The notes beneath the pieces were generated by a model that did no database searches, was not told the DNA's origin, and saw nothing but the letters and a program-made list of their open reading frames with translations. Shown piece by piece: positions 10,803-21,224 of a stretch of DNA of 64,000 nucleotides (position 1 is the first letter of the stretch; every line of letters begins with the position of its first letter). Source of the stretch: Rotaria socialis (Eukaryota > Rotifera > Eurotatoria > Philodinida > Philodinidae); contig CAJNYU010000185.1 in assembly GCA_905331475.1 (NCBI GenBank), positions 124,001 to 188,000 on the forward strand, written 5' to 3'. The translations under genes and the position numbers were made by a program.

Positions 10803-12167
10803 TTATAAGTCTAACTTCTTATTAGCATCCTTAAGGAGTTCTCCTGCTTTTCTTTACCAGCTTCATATACGTGTCCGGCATATTTTTCTGTTTGTTCAAG
10901 TGCTTCTTCACCATATTTGTGACCGATTTTAACAGCCTTGATTGCAAATTTCTTTCCAGCTATAACAAAGAAAATCTATAATTTGTTTTCTTTGATTTCA
11001 ATCGACAAACCTGCAATAGATTCTGGAACTTTTTCTTGCCAACCTTTCACTCGCTTGAGTTGCATGTTCACCAGTAGTTTTTACAGCGTCAACAGCAAAT
11101 TGTTTTGCACCTAAAAATTCAGAAAAAGCTTATTCGTCTTCTAAATTTTGCTTGTTTTTTCAACAGTTACTAGCAATTGTTTCCGTAGCATCTTCATCAA
11201 GATTTTCCTTAGCGATTTCTTTGAAAACTTTGCTTTGTTTAAGTAGTTCATCAGCATATTCTCTAAAACATGAGAAACTCCCGATTGAATATGAAAGAGA
11301 AAACAACAAAACAAAAACTTACGTAGCATATTCCTTCACGGTTTCTGTACCTTGTGCTAAATATTCACTACCTGTTTCAGCAGCTGTATCAACTTTTTCA
11401 CCGAAGATTTCAGCATATTCTGAACCGACTTTGGCTGCTTTAGTGACTTTTTGTTTTAGAATATCAGCTGCTCCGAGAATTTCTCCCTAAAGAAAAATAT
11501 CACTAATGGCGATACCTTTGAAATAATGATATGCACTTTAACGATTTCAGCACCTAAAAAACAATAATTTAATTTGTTTCATAAAAAGCAAATTGAGGTT
11601 TCATACCGTTTACACCTGTTGAAACAACATATTCCTTAAATGCCTCCTGTGCTATTTCAATACCAACTTTAGCAGCAGGAATAACGTATTCATTGAAAAT
11701 TTCTTGATCTTTTTCGGTACCAGCAACTGTATATTCTTTCGCTACTTTAGCAGCACTAGCTACTACATCTTGACTAACTTTAGCTGCAGATACTGCAACA
11801 TCGACAACATAATCACCTAACAAGAAAAAAACGATTAGTTACACCAAATAGTGTACGCTAATAACTACTTTTCTAATTTATTAATTAGATAAAATATCTG
11901 ATTGACCTTTAAACTGAACCTTGTAATTATATACAAGATGAAAATTATTTTTAGAAAAAGTCTGTTATGCCTCTTTCTAATTAAAAAAAAAAGATTTCCT
12001 AGCAAACCGGCAGTTTTAGTAGTATCCGTTGCTAATTTTGCTCCAGATTTTGCACTAGTAGATACTGTATCAATAACAGTATCTTTAATTGTTTTTTGCC
12101 TACTGTATGCTGTTGAAATGTAACATACGAAAACAATCAATAATAAAATTTTACCTGAAATTTTCAT
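10803..12167 (-). CDS. group-3-like LEA protein with signal peptide (frameshifted)
   Basis: Desiccation-protectant type protein. Exons are 12008-12167, 11607-11816, 11537-11553, 11323-11486, 11171-11262, 11011-11110 and 10803-10959. Residues 1-22 are a clear signal peptide (MKISGKILLLIVFVCYISTAYS). The rest is Lys/Ala/Glu/Thr-rich, Cys-free after the signal, and full of 11-mer-like amphipathic helix units such as SAAKVAKEY, AAKVGSEYAEI, EYADELLKQSK and KYAGHVYEAGK. Secretory-pathway group-3 LEA proteins are known from the bdelloid Adineta ricciae. Exon 6 needs a one-base correction near 11045-11055 to keep frame into exon 7, unless a GTGAAA donor there is used. Exon 7 needs one base in an A-run near 10851. 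With both corrected the protein is 299 residues ending KKLDL, which is not a canonical KDEL. Uncorrected, it stops early. It could be an active gene with assembly errors or a recent pseudogene. Confidence 0.82.
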
Positions 12168-12418
12168 TATTGTCTTTTGGGATTACTCGATTGTATTAGT
12201 TCTGAAAATAGAAAAAACATTCTCCAATCGATTTTCTTCTAATTGTGGAAGACAAAACAAGCTATCTGTAGACAACGAAACGAACTACGAAATGAAAACA
12301 ATATTAACACTACTTTATGTAAATCACTACTTTTTCGTATCATTGCCACCCTATGGATATGATCACTTATTGCAAACAAATTTATCTACAATGTAATGAA
12401 CTTTATCACACACACATA

Positions 12419-12560
12419 TATATGTTGTAGGCAAAATTGGAATCCAGGCAGATTCTAAATCTGCCCGGGCAGAATTAGAATTCCAGTTTTGACTAGTGAT
12501 TTGTTAGTCAAAGTTGGAATTCTAATTCTGCCTGGATTCCAATTTTGTCTACAACATATA
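12419..12560. repeat. palindromic foldback element
   Basis: The left arm starts TATATGTTGTAGGCAAAATT and the right arm ends AATTTTGTCTACAACATATA. Between them GGAATCCAGGCAGA and AGAATTAGAATTCCA recur in inverted order. The left arm carries an extra about 21-base stretch (ATTCTAAATCTGCCCGGGCAG) that partly duplicates the arm. The loop is only about 8 bases (about 12498-12505). It would fold into a long hairpin, so it is a foldback or MITE-type insertion about 250 bases upstream of the LEA gene start. Confidence 0.75.
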
Positions 12561-13120
12561 CATACATACAAACATAGTCGACATGTTTAACGCTGTGCAA
12601 TTGAAAGAAGCAGCTATTGAAATTGAAGTCACATCTCCTGAGATTTGTGGTATAGGTTCAAAACGATATTAGATCATCCATAAAAGACATTCAGGTAAAA
12701 ATCGCATTCTTCAATGCTCTTTCGTTCATTCTTCTGAACGTCCAGTATAAAAAACAACTTTTCTGAAAGCACCTACTTGTTCAAACATATTGCTTCTTTT
12801 TTATTAAATAAATATAGGATATCTAGTAAGTCCTTAGGCAAAGAAAAAAAACTGACTATTTTCAGCAGGCTTCAATGGAATGAGCTGATATTTTTTCTCA
12901 AAGTAGAAGACAGCTTTTAGTTTTTATTCACGGATGAATAGTACATTCATGCACATAAAACTAGCACATCTACATCACTAGACAATTTTGATAAAGATTT
13001 ATTTGCTATGTGTAAATAATTTTGCTGTTATGATTTTATGTTAACAACTGAATTACACGCTACATTTAATCATTGTTTCATTTTATGTCTTTTTTCTTTT
13101 AAAACACAAAAAAAAACATA

Positions 13121-13121
13121 T

Positions 13122-13178
<57 letters not shown>

Positions 13179-13180
13179 TG
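13121..13180. repeat. (AT)n(GT)n microsatellite
   Basis: Simple dinucleotide tract of alternating TA then GT units, ending in TATG tetramers. Confidence 0.9.
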
Positions 13181-13286
13181 AGGCGAACATAAAAAAAGAC
13201 ACGAACAAATACACAAGTGATACAAAAGATGATCTACGTAATCATACGGTGCATAACATCGTGCATTTCATTTATCATTCTGAAGT

Positions 13287-13867
13287 ATGTTTGTAGTTCG
13301 CACTATTAAAGAAAGAGTCGAAATGATGCGACTTTTTTCAAAGTTCGCAAATGCACACGAAGTTCATCGGCAATGGAGCTATCATTTTGATACGACACCG
13401 CTGCATAAAACCAGAATTTTTTCGTAAACCGAAAAAGTTGATGACAATGAATCAGCTGACGATATACCAGGCGGAGGTCGGCCATCAAATGTACTTTCAG
13501 AAGAGAAACTAGAAGAGATTGAAAAGATGGTCATTAATAGTCCACGATGATCTATTGGTCAAGATGCTGCTCGTGCTGGTACAAGCAAAACCAGTTCTCA
13601 AGTAGCTATGAAGCAATTTCACTTTCAATCATATCGTCCAACTTTAATAGTAGGCCTTAATGAAGATGATTTCGATCATGCCAGTAAATTCTGTAAGATA
13701 AGGCCTGGAAAATTTGAGACTGATTCTGATTTAATTGATTGTATATTCTGAAGCGAGGAAAACAAATTCAGTATGAATACAACAGCTAGGTGACATAACT
13801 ATTTTGATGATTTGCTAAAATGAGAAGATGTTAAAATCAAAATTACAAAAAAGCCACAGTTTTCTAT
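13287..13867 (+). pseudogene. dead mariner/Tc1-family transposase
   Basis: One reading frame from ATG at 13287 gives a recognisable mariner-type transposase interrupted by stops. An N-terminal HTH-like region reads MRLFSKFANAHEVHRQWSYHF. A GGGRPS linker, LSEEKLEEIEKMVI, and a second HTH (SIGQDAARAGTSKTS) follow. Then come YRPTLIVGLNEDDFDHASKFC and the region where the first catalytic Asp should sit (DCIF-stop-SEENKFSMN for the family's IFSDE-x-x-F-x-L-N-G). At least four in-frame stops occur, and the Asp codon is lost next to one. The copy runs into the assembly gap, so its 3' half is unseen. It is a non-functional relic. Confidence 0.8.
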
Positions 13868-13967
13868 NNNNNNNNNNNNNNNNNNNNNNNNNNNNNNNNN
13901 NNNNNNNNNNNNNNNNNNNNNNNNNNNNNNNNNNNNNNNNNNNNNNNNNNNNNNNNNNNNNNNNNNN
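13868..13967. other. assembly gap (100 N)
   Basis: Exactly 100 unknown bases, the usual placeholder for a gap of unknown size, inside the mariner relic and next to a repeat-rich island. Confidence 0.98.
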
Positions 13968-14221
13968 AAATTTTAAGAGACGTACTCGTAGTGAAAATTT
14001 TTTAATACAACACCACAGTTAGGTTGTTCAATTTAAATACTTTATTTTTCGAGCAAACTCATGACAAGAAAAACAAAAACAAAACATGATTATTAGTTTA
14101 TTTCACACATAAGCATAATAAACTAAAAAAAGCAATTTTTTTAAATTAGAATACGCGTTCTATGGATGTTGGATACGTCTATCCTTCATTTTTACCCAAT
14201 TCTTTGCTAAATCGTTTCATT

Positions 14222-14270
14222 GGGGAGGGGGGTGTACCCTCCCCCCACACCCCCTCCCGCTTTCGCGGTT
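14222..14270. repeat. G-run/C-run palindrome
   Basis: GGGGAGGGGGGTGTACCC is followed at once by CTCCCCCCACACCCCCTCCC. The stem has few loop bases and is strongly strand-asymmetric, unlike the flanks. It could form a hairpin or G-quadruplex. Confidence 0.7.
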
Positions 14271-14402
14271 CCTGCCAGTATTACTGGTAACCAATATATA
14301 CCGGTAGACTAGTATACTGGTGAGAGTAGCTGCCTAATTTGACTTCGAATATAAATGAAAAAAAAACTACCTTCATGTTTTTACGCCATCGCCGAGAAAA
14401 CA

Positions 14403-14660
14403 TTTCCTTTTTATAAAATATAAAATTTATAAGTTGACTTCGTTCCCATTTACAACTTAGGAATAGATGTAGATTTCCTTTTTTTGTAAACTACAAAATT
14501 TATAAATTGAGTTCACTCCCATTTACAATTTTGGAATAGATGTAGATTTCCTTTTTATAAAATATAAAATTTATAAGTTGACTTCGTTCCCATTTACAAT
14601 TTTGAAATAGATGTAGATTTCCTTTTTTTGTAAACTGCAAAATCTATATTTTCGAAATCA
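14403..14660. repeat. tandem repeat, 71/73-bp alternating units
   Basis: Units begin TTTCCTTTTT at 14403, 14474, 14547 and 14618. Units 1 and 3 share ATAAAATATAAAATTTATAA and GTTGACTTCGTTCCC. Units 2 and 4 share TTGTAAACT(A/G)CAAAAT and, in unit 2, GAGTTCACTCCC. This is a 144-bp dimeric higher-order repeat present about 1.8 times; the last unit is truncated. Confidence 0.85.
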
Positions 14661-14978
14661 AATGTATTGAGAAAGTTGATATCGTAGTAAGTCAGGCTTG
14701 TCGGATAGTTATAATTCTCGTGTAGACTTTGAAGAAATGTGTATAAATATGTTTAATGGAAGTTAAATCTTTTTGGAAGGAAGATTTTGATCTCGTTTTT
14801 ATCAGGTTCAAATATTGCTGCTGAAGGATGCGCTATATTTACATCAGCAATTTAAGAAAATCAGGCCTGATTGTTGACTTTGAATTTTAGTGGTTTGAAG
14901 TGTTTTAGTATATGTGGTGTGACGGTACATATGGTACCCTGTTCTGGGGTTGATATATTAAGACAAACTGGATAGAAG

Positions 14979-15047
14979 GTGTGGGTGTGGAGTGTGCCTG
15001 TGCAGGTAGATCCGCGTGCCCACCTTTCCGTACATCCACACCCACAC
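14979..15047. repeat. inverted pair of GTGTGGGTGTGGA
   Basis: GTGTGGGTGTGGA at 14979-14991 has its exact reverse complement at 15035-15047. Each holds two tandem copies of TGTGG(G), resembling the TGTGGG telomere unit reported for bdelloids. Either a hairpin or a short interstitial telomere-like pair. Confidence 0.6.
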
Positions 15048-16024
15048 TCTCACTGGTGAAATCCATGGAGCCCTTAGGGTTGAATTGGTGGAGCTGATAT
15101 TTGTTGAGTGTATAGACCTTACTGGTTTACAAATCCAAAGAAAATTTTAGCACGATAGAATTACCTGTTCTTGAGACAGCATAGCCAAAATCGGATTTGG
15201 TGAAACTTGAAATTCGAAGGTTTAAATTTGAGACTTGAACTTTTGGCATGAAACGGCTATAAAACGGCATAATGAGATATTCATTTTCACCTTATTTCGC
15301 CGTAATCCGTCAGCTCGTTTTACGAACCGTTTTTTCGCTAGAAAACAGCCATCGTTTTTAACACTATATTCGTCGTTTTCCGAGCTGACAGAAAACAGCT
15401 CCATTTTTCAACATTTGATACCGCTTACGGTCGTTGATGCACCGTTTTCTTGGGCATGCGCACGTGCGATACCAAACGGGAAAATATGAATATAACCTCT
15501 CTCAAACTTACACAAATAATAATTATTCCATCTTCAAATAAACAACGGTGGTTATAGAAATTTGACTATGCTATATACAATGAACTCGAAAAACAGACAG
15601 TTTTACAAATAGTACTAAAACAACGTACGAATTGAACTGGAAGCTCTTACTCATATCACAGGTTAAAAGAGCCTCGACACATCACGAGCACAGCATCGAC
15701 GGTTACAAACAGCAAATGTCTGCACACACAATTTTTTGAGGGCACGAAGCTAAAAAAGCACAATAAAGAAATGCACTAACATCATGCTGCTAACATATGA
15801 AAAAAAGGTACACTTTCACATTAACAACAAATCGTAACTGAGAAAATATATCTCATATCGAATGGAAAATAAATTGCAGAGACATTGTCACTCGACTTTC
15901 TTTCATATCCATATTCGGATTCTGATCAAACCAAAAATACTTATCTTAATACTTCATTAAAATAACTCACTAACGATTCAGCTAATTAATAAATTTTATA
16001 ATTTATAAGAAGTGAATCTAAATC

Positions 16025-16362
16025 TACCCAGGTCGTTCATTCCTAAAATCGGATCCAATCGAATCTGAAAACGAGTTGCATCGGATCTTACATGAAAATC
16101 GGCAAGAACCAATAGATTCCGTCGGATTCCGGGTTTCGGGCCGAGATTCGGATCTGTAGGATCGGAATCCGATGCGCCAAAAAAGCCTGCTATACTCAAC
16201 CTCTAAAAAACTCTTTTGCATTAAGTAGAATTTTGATTTTTTTAAAATTCTTCCATCGGATTCGTTAATAGTTTCAAAACCCAGAATCCAACTGGATTTC
16301 CTCGGTTAGTAGGATGTTTTAGGATCCAATAGAATCCGTCGTCGGATTAATCGACCTGGGTA
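16025..16362. mobile_element. MITE with TACCCAGGTCG termini
   Basis: The element starts TACCCAGGTCG and ends CGACCTGGGTA, a perfect 11-bp terminal inverted repeat. The interior has many GGATTCCG/CGGAATCC-type subterminal words in both orientations. It has no coding capacity. Similar CCTGGGTA ends and ATCGGAATC words occur at about 61960-62332, so this is a dispersed family. Confidence 0.75.
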
Positions 16363-17206
16363 TTCCTAAATTTAAAATGCACTGCTAGTTATGTGATCTT
16401 TTGCGTTTGCTTTGGGATGGTTTTTAAATGGTTGCGATTTTTTTTCAGTTATTTCCGAATTGTGAATAGTTATTGAGATGTCGATTTACGTATATTCGAA
16501 GTCGAACTAGGCATTTCATGACTGGCTTACCAGTATGACCTGTATCCAGTATACTGGTACTAGTGTATCCCTAATATATATATATATAGGGCATTGGGGA
16601 CCATTTGTCTAAAAATCAAAATCAATGAATACATATTTCATATTTAACTCAACGAACTTCCATTGTGATACAATCATTAATTTTATATTCTTCTGTCATC
16701 TGTGTAGTATGCACCATATTTTGTCTTGTTTCTGTTTCATCACTTTTTTAGGAAAAAACAATCAAGTATTCGTTTTAAATCTGTTACTTGAATGACATAT
16801 GTGAATAAAATAACGCCGATTTAACTGACAAGTATTATTTTTCAGAGAGTAAAAATAAATTCAAGATTGAACTCGATTTATTTTTAATATGATTAGAATG
16901 AAAATTTTATGAACTTCGATTTTTTTGTATTCAAATAAAGCAAAAATATACTTTTATTGTTTAAATCGTAAGAAAATTTTTTGTTAAACTTGAAAGAAAA
17001 ACTATCAAATAGATTTTATAGTCATAGAAATAACGAATTATTTCCTAGGCACTAATAGTAAACATTAACTATTATATTGGAAGCAATTAAAATTGTCATC
17101 TAGAATCAATTCTCTCATGCATAGCTCTATAATATGTAATACTATGTTAGGTTTTTAATCAAAGACTACATTAGAAGAAAGTCAGATTGTGACATTTATT
17201 TATTAT

Positions 17207-20200
17207 TTACGATGATGGAAATAACCATTTAATTGAATTGGGAAATTCACGTTTCCAAAACCATTCTTGATGTTGACCATCAGAAGCAATAATAATTGCC
17301 AATTGATTCTTATCTTCTTTATATTCTTTTGTTGTACCTTTTAATAAATTTACCATACGTTGCATATCACTAATCATCGATGAACTTTCTAATTGACCCC
17401 CAACAAAATAAAGTCTTGGCGGTGAATTTTGAAAACGATGGTTTTGAGCATATGTATAAATATCATTTGTAAACCATAAAGATGGACTGAAAATTCCAAT
17501 TAATCCAAATATATCCTCATGTCGGAGAGCTGCATACAAGCTACAAAGGCCACCAAGTGAACTACCTAATATTGCAGTATTTTCACGTTCAGGTTTTGTA
17601 CGAAAATGAGTGTTAATATAGGGTCGAAGATTTTTAACAATAAAATCTAGATATTTATCAGCTTGACCGCCACCATAATTTGAATTTGGAAAAGGTGTTA
17701 ATTCATTGATACGTTCTGAGCCACCATTATCAATACCAACAACAATTAATTGTTGAGATAATGCATCAAGACTTTCATCAATACCCCATTCGCCAGAGAA
17801 CGATGTTCTAGTATCAAATAGATTTTGACCATCATGAGCATAAACAACTGGATAGCGTCGATTGGATTCAATTGAATAACTACGAGGCAAATAAATCCAA
17901 ATGCGACGTGTACTAGGAAGATACGGAGACATCGAAAAATTTGTATCTAATATATAAAGTTGATTAGTAGCTGTATGAACACCGCCCGATGTGTCAGACC
18001 ATTGTTCGACTGATATTTCAATGGATTGAAGAAAATTCGACTAAAAATAGATTTAAAATTCTTTAACAAAAAATTCATTGAGTAGAACGTGTATGAATAT
18101 GCGAAAATATATTAATTAGTATTAAGATCTAGTCTAGTTATACAATGCAAAAATATATAACATGCAAGATCATTCGATCTTGATCATTTTGACAATTAAA
18201 ATACAGATATTTTCAATGAATTAGTCGTTTCAAGTTTATTTTAAGTCTTATCAAATACTTTATATGTAGTTAACTATCAATAATAGCCAACAGTTAGAAG
18301 GCTGAACTTGATGAAGTTCAGACTATACTTTTCTAAAAGAAATAGTCATTCTACAAAAGCTTCTAGTTTTATTATATTAATTACAAAAATTTCTTAGTTG
18401 TATTTTGTCCTAGCCTTACAAATGAGTATCATGCTCCCAATCTGATTATTTGTTGATACGGGTGCTTAACATTTATCTTTTGTATTTGAATTTTTTTACA
18501 TGAAATAATCATAATTTCTATTAGAAATTTCTTAGCTATTAAAAAAATAAGTCGACTAAGGCGTATTGAATTTTCCTTTTACTTTAATTACATATTTTTT
18601 TAATGAAATTTTTATAATTGAACTTCGTTAGATATTTTTGCAACAGACACTTCCGTAAAAAAATGTCAATATTACCATTGAAAGTAAGTTATATGTTTGT
18701 AAAATGCTATATATAGACAAAATTATAGGAGTAAATTAATAAAAAAAGAAGTTAACACGTAAGAACGCATTTTTTTTCGAGTAATTTTGATGAGACCAAG
18801 CGTAAATATTGAATTGGAAGAAAGACTATGTAGGGAAATTTGAAAATGCAGTTTTATTTAATTAAATATTAGTTGTGAAATTTAGCCATTCAGTTCTCGA
18901 GAATGGTTTATTTTGACATGTGCATGTGCACTATACAGATCCAAAAGATAAACGATCAGAGATTTTCATACGGTTTAGGAAATTCAAAAAATTTCTTCCA
19001 ATTTCTTACTATATTATAAGTATATAGATGTTTAAATAAGATTTATCAGAGTAGTTTTAAATCATTTACAACTTTTATTACGTTTCTTTTAGAAAATACT
19101 CGTAATGTTGGCTACCATCAATGGTGAGTTATCTTATTTAGTATTTTATTGCGTTCAAGTCTTTCTAAATCTCTTGTCTGCTTACAATATGACAATTTTC
19201 CCACGAAAATAATCGAGAATTGGTGGTGTTCTATTGTATGCATGACTTTATTAGATTAGATTTCAAAAATGAAAATCCAAGATCAAATTACATTCTCGTT
19301 TGTTATTGTACTTTCAATTATCGAAATCTTAAACTGTTAATCCTATGCAATTGTTTTTAAAAAAAAGTACTCAAATTTGTTAAAAAACAATCACTAAGCC
19401 TATTGAAAGCATGATATCAATATTCGCTTTAATTACTAAGAATGAAAAGGATTGAAGGCTGAAATCACGAAAACGTTAGTTATAAACGCAATATGAATAG
19501 TCGAAATAAACCTGATATATTCATCATAAATGTTTTCAATAAATATAAGAATTAAAATATTATATGCGCAACATGGACTATAACGCTGTATTTTACCTTT
19601 TTAGATGAAGAGAAAAATGAATACAAAAGTAATAGGATAATCCGAATACAAGAATGAATATCACTATAGAAATCATATTTTGATTTTCATATGCTTTGTT
19701 TAAGTAATGATAAATTTTGAAGATATTCTTACGAATCATTTTCTGCATTGTAGAATTTCAGCAGTCATTTTGGTATTATTGATTATTTTGTTCTTCTATC
19801 TTATTTCCTTCAAACTATTAACACTGCGGCAAATATTATTAAACTATTCACTCTCAAAGAAAAGAATCAATTAACCTATTGTATCATATATATATATATA
19901 TATATATATTTTTGAATCAATAGTAACCAAAAAATCTACGTAGTATAAAACGGATCAGGAGATATGACATCAAGATGTTACCTTCAACAGTTAAAAAATA
20001 CAGTAGAAAGATGTTTTTTCTTAGTCTTATTCTTTTGATATTTAAAATTCATCTATATTACTATTACGTAATGGCTACTATTTTGTCTAAAAATCTTACA
20101 CAAAAAAATAATGTTGCTCTACTGATGTTCCTTTTCCAATCTCGAATTAGCCTGAATTTGGATTTTATCAGAAATATTTTCAAATGAAGTTACACTTCGA

Positions 20201-20653
20201 ACGAATGAACGAAACAAATATAAAATGTAAAACAAGACTCGATGCTAGGCTTTGAAAACTTCATCTTTAAAAAAAAATCTGGTCGGATCATAGCTCAATC
20301 TTTAGTTTCATTGTAGTATTCAGGTCTTATGAAAAACTCTTCTTTTTCAAATATAATTTATTCAGTACCAATGTTAATTTTCTATTCGTTCTATCTGTTC
20401 CATCTTGCCAAGTTTCTGCTGTAGACCAACTTCCTCGTGTTATTTTAAATTCAAGATTAGTAATATTTTGAAAATCAATAAGTAATGACTTCGTCAAAGA
20501 ATTGAATTCAAATTGTTTGTCATTTGGACTCCATCGATTATATGAACTTGCTAAATAGATTTTATCATTTAACGGTGTATAAAATCTTGGCAATTGGCGT
20601 AACTTAAATTGAACAGTTACACCATTCGTACAGCTTGAAACTAAATCGTACAT
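17207..20653 (-). CDS. CBM-like + putative esterase (PF00756-type) protein
   Basis: Two exons, 20369-20653 and 17207-18040, join in phase 0 to give 372 residues. Exon 1 is an immunoglobulin-like, starch-binding-type domain (IYLASSYNRWSPND, FKITRGSWSTAETWQDG). That is the domain typically fused ahead of esterases in Bacteroidetes-like proteins. Exon 2 is an alpha/beta hydrolase of the enterochelin-esterase/esterase D superfamily. It shows YAHDGQNLFD, GIDNGGSERINE, the nucleophile elbow GSSLGG (Ser about 256) and a late DGQHQEWFW (catalytic His about 352). There is no signal peptide at this ATG. Domain order and motifs look bacterial, so horizontal acquisition is plausible. The single intron is 2.3 kb, about forty times the local norm. 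Substrate is unknown (a sugar or siderophore ester by family). Confidence 0.87.
18041..20368 (-). other. 2.3-kb intron of the esterase gene
   Basis: The donor is G|GTACTG at 20368 and the acceptor TTTTTAG at 18041 (minus strand). The intron contains only AT-rich sequence and a (TA)n run at 19888-19909. A plus-strand open frame at 19975-20187 looks random. Confidence 0.7.
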
Positions 20654-21224
20654 GAATTCTATTAATGAATAGAGTAAATTTTGAATTAAATCTCACTTGC
20701 AGAAAGGAAAACGATGTATCGAAACATACTAACAGATATTTCGTATGAAAATGAAACTAATCCTTGATTTTTTTATGCAATATATTCTTTTTTTTTATTG
20801 TTTTGCTGATTCATTTGAAAATGAAAGTAAAGAAACAGAACAAAAGAAGAAGAAAAGACACACAAAAAAGACATCTAGTCATCTGTAGATCCTTTTGAAT
20901 TTGCTTGTCATAGTAGATTATTGAAATATGTTGTTTTTCTGTTTTGATAAAGATAATCAATTTATGTAATAGCAAATAAAAAGCAAAGAAAAGTTCTAAT
21001 TGATTATATATTTTATTCGATATAGAATAGACAGAGGGACTTTATCTCAATACACTATGTAATGAATAAAGGAAATGAAAAGATGAGAGACAGAAAGATA
21101 GAAGTCAACCAGCAAACAAACACTTGAGCAGTTTCCTATTGGTTGTTTGATTTTATATATACATAAATTCGTCATTAGTTGATGTTAACACATATACAAA
21201 AAGACAAAATGCCAGAGAAATATT
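20654..21224. other. intergenic, no gene seen
   Basis: About 570 bases between the esterase start and the CDC27 stop (both minus strand), including A/G-rich runs near 20820-20870. Confidence 0.5.

Larger units (their letters stand above)
12168..13286. other. intergenic with hairpin element and microsatellite
   Basis: Region upstream of the LEA gene. It holds the inverted-repeat element at 12419-12560 and an (AT)n(GT)n run at about 13121-13180. No gene was seen. Confidence 0.5.
14331..16513. mobile_element. possible 2.2-kb element with inverted termini
   Basis: TGCCTAATTTGACTTCGAATATA at 14331-14353 is matched inverted at 16491-16513 with about two mismatches. Outside both copies lie degenerate CAGTATACTGG-type palindromes (14275-14325 and 16530-16560). 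The interior holds a tandem repeat, a hairpin pair and another inverted-terminus element, but no transposase. I infer a large non-autonomous DNA element; the outer ends are uncertain. Confidence 0.45.
13968..17206. other. repeat-rich island without genes
   Basis: About 3.2 kb between the gap and the esterase gene, made mostly of repeats listed separately. It contains GC-richer blocks (14220-14270, 14920-15070, 15240-15480, 16025-16362) unlike the AT-rich background. No coding frame was recognised. Confidence 0.6.

Noticed and set aside
19975..20187. 70-codon plus-strand frame inside the esterase intron
   Set aside because: Composition matches AT-rich background and no splice or start context was seen.
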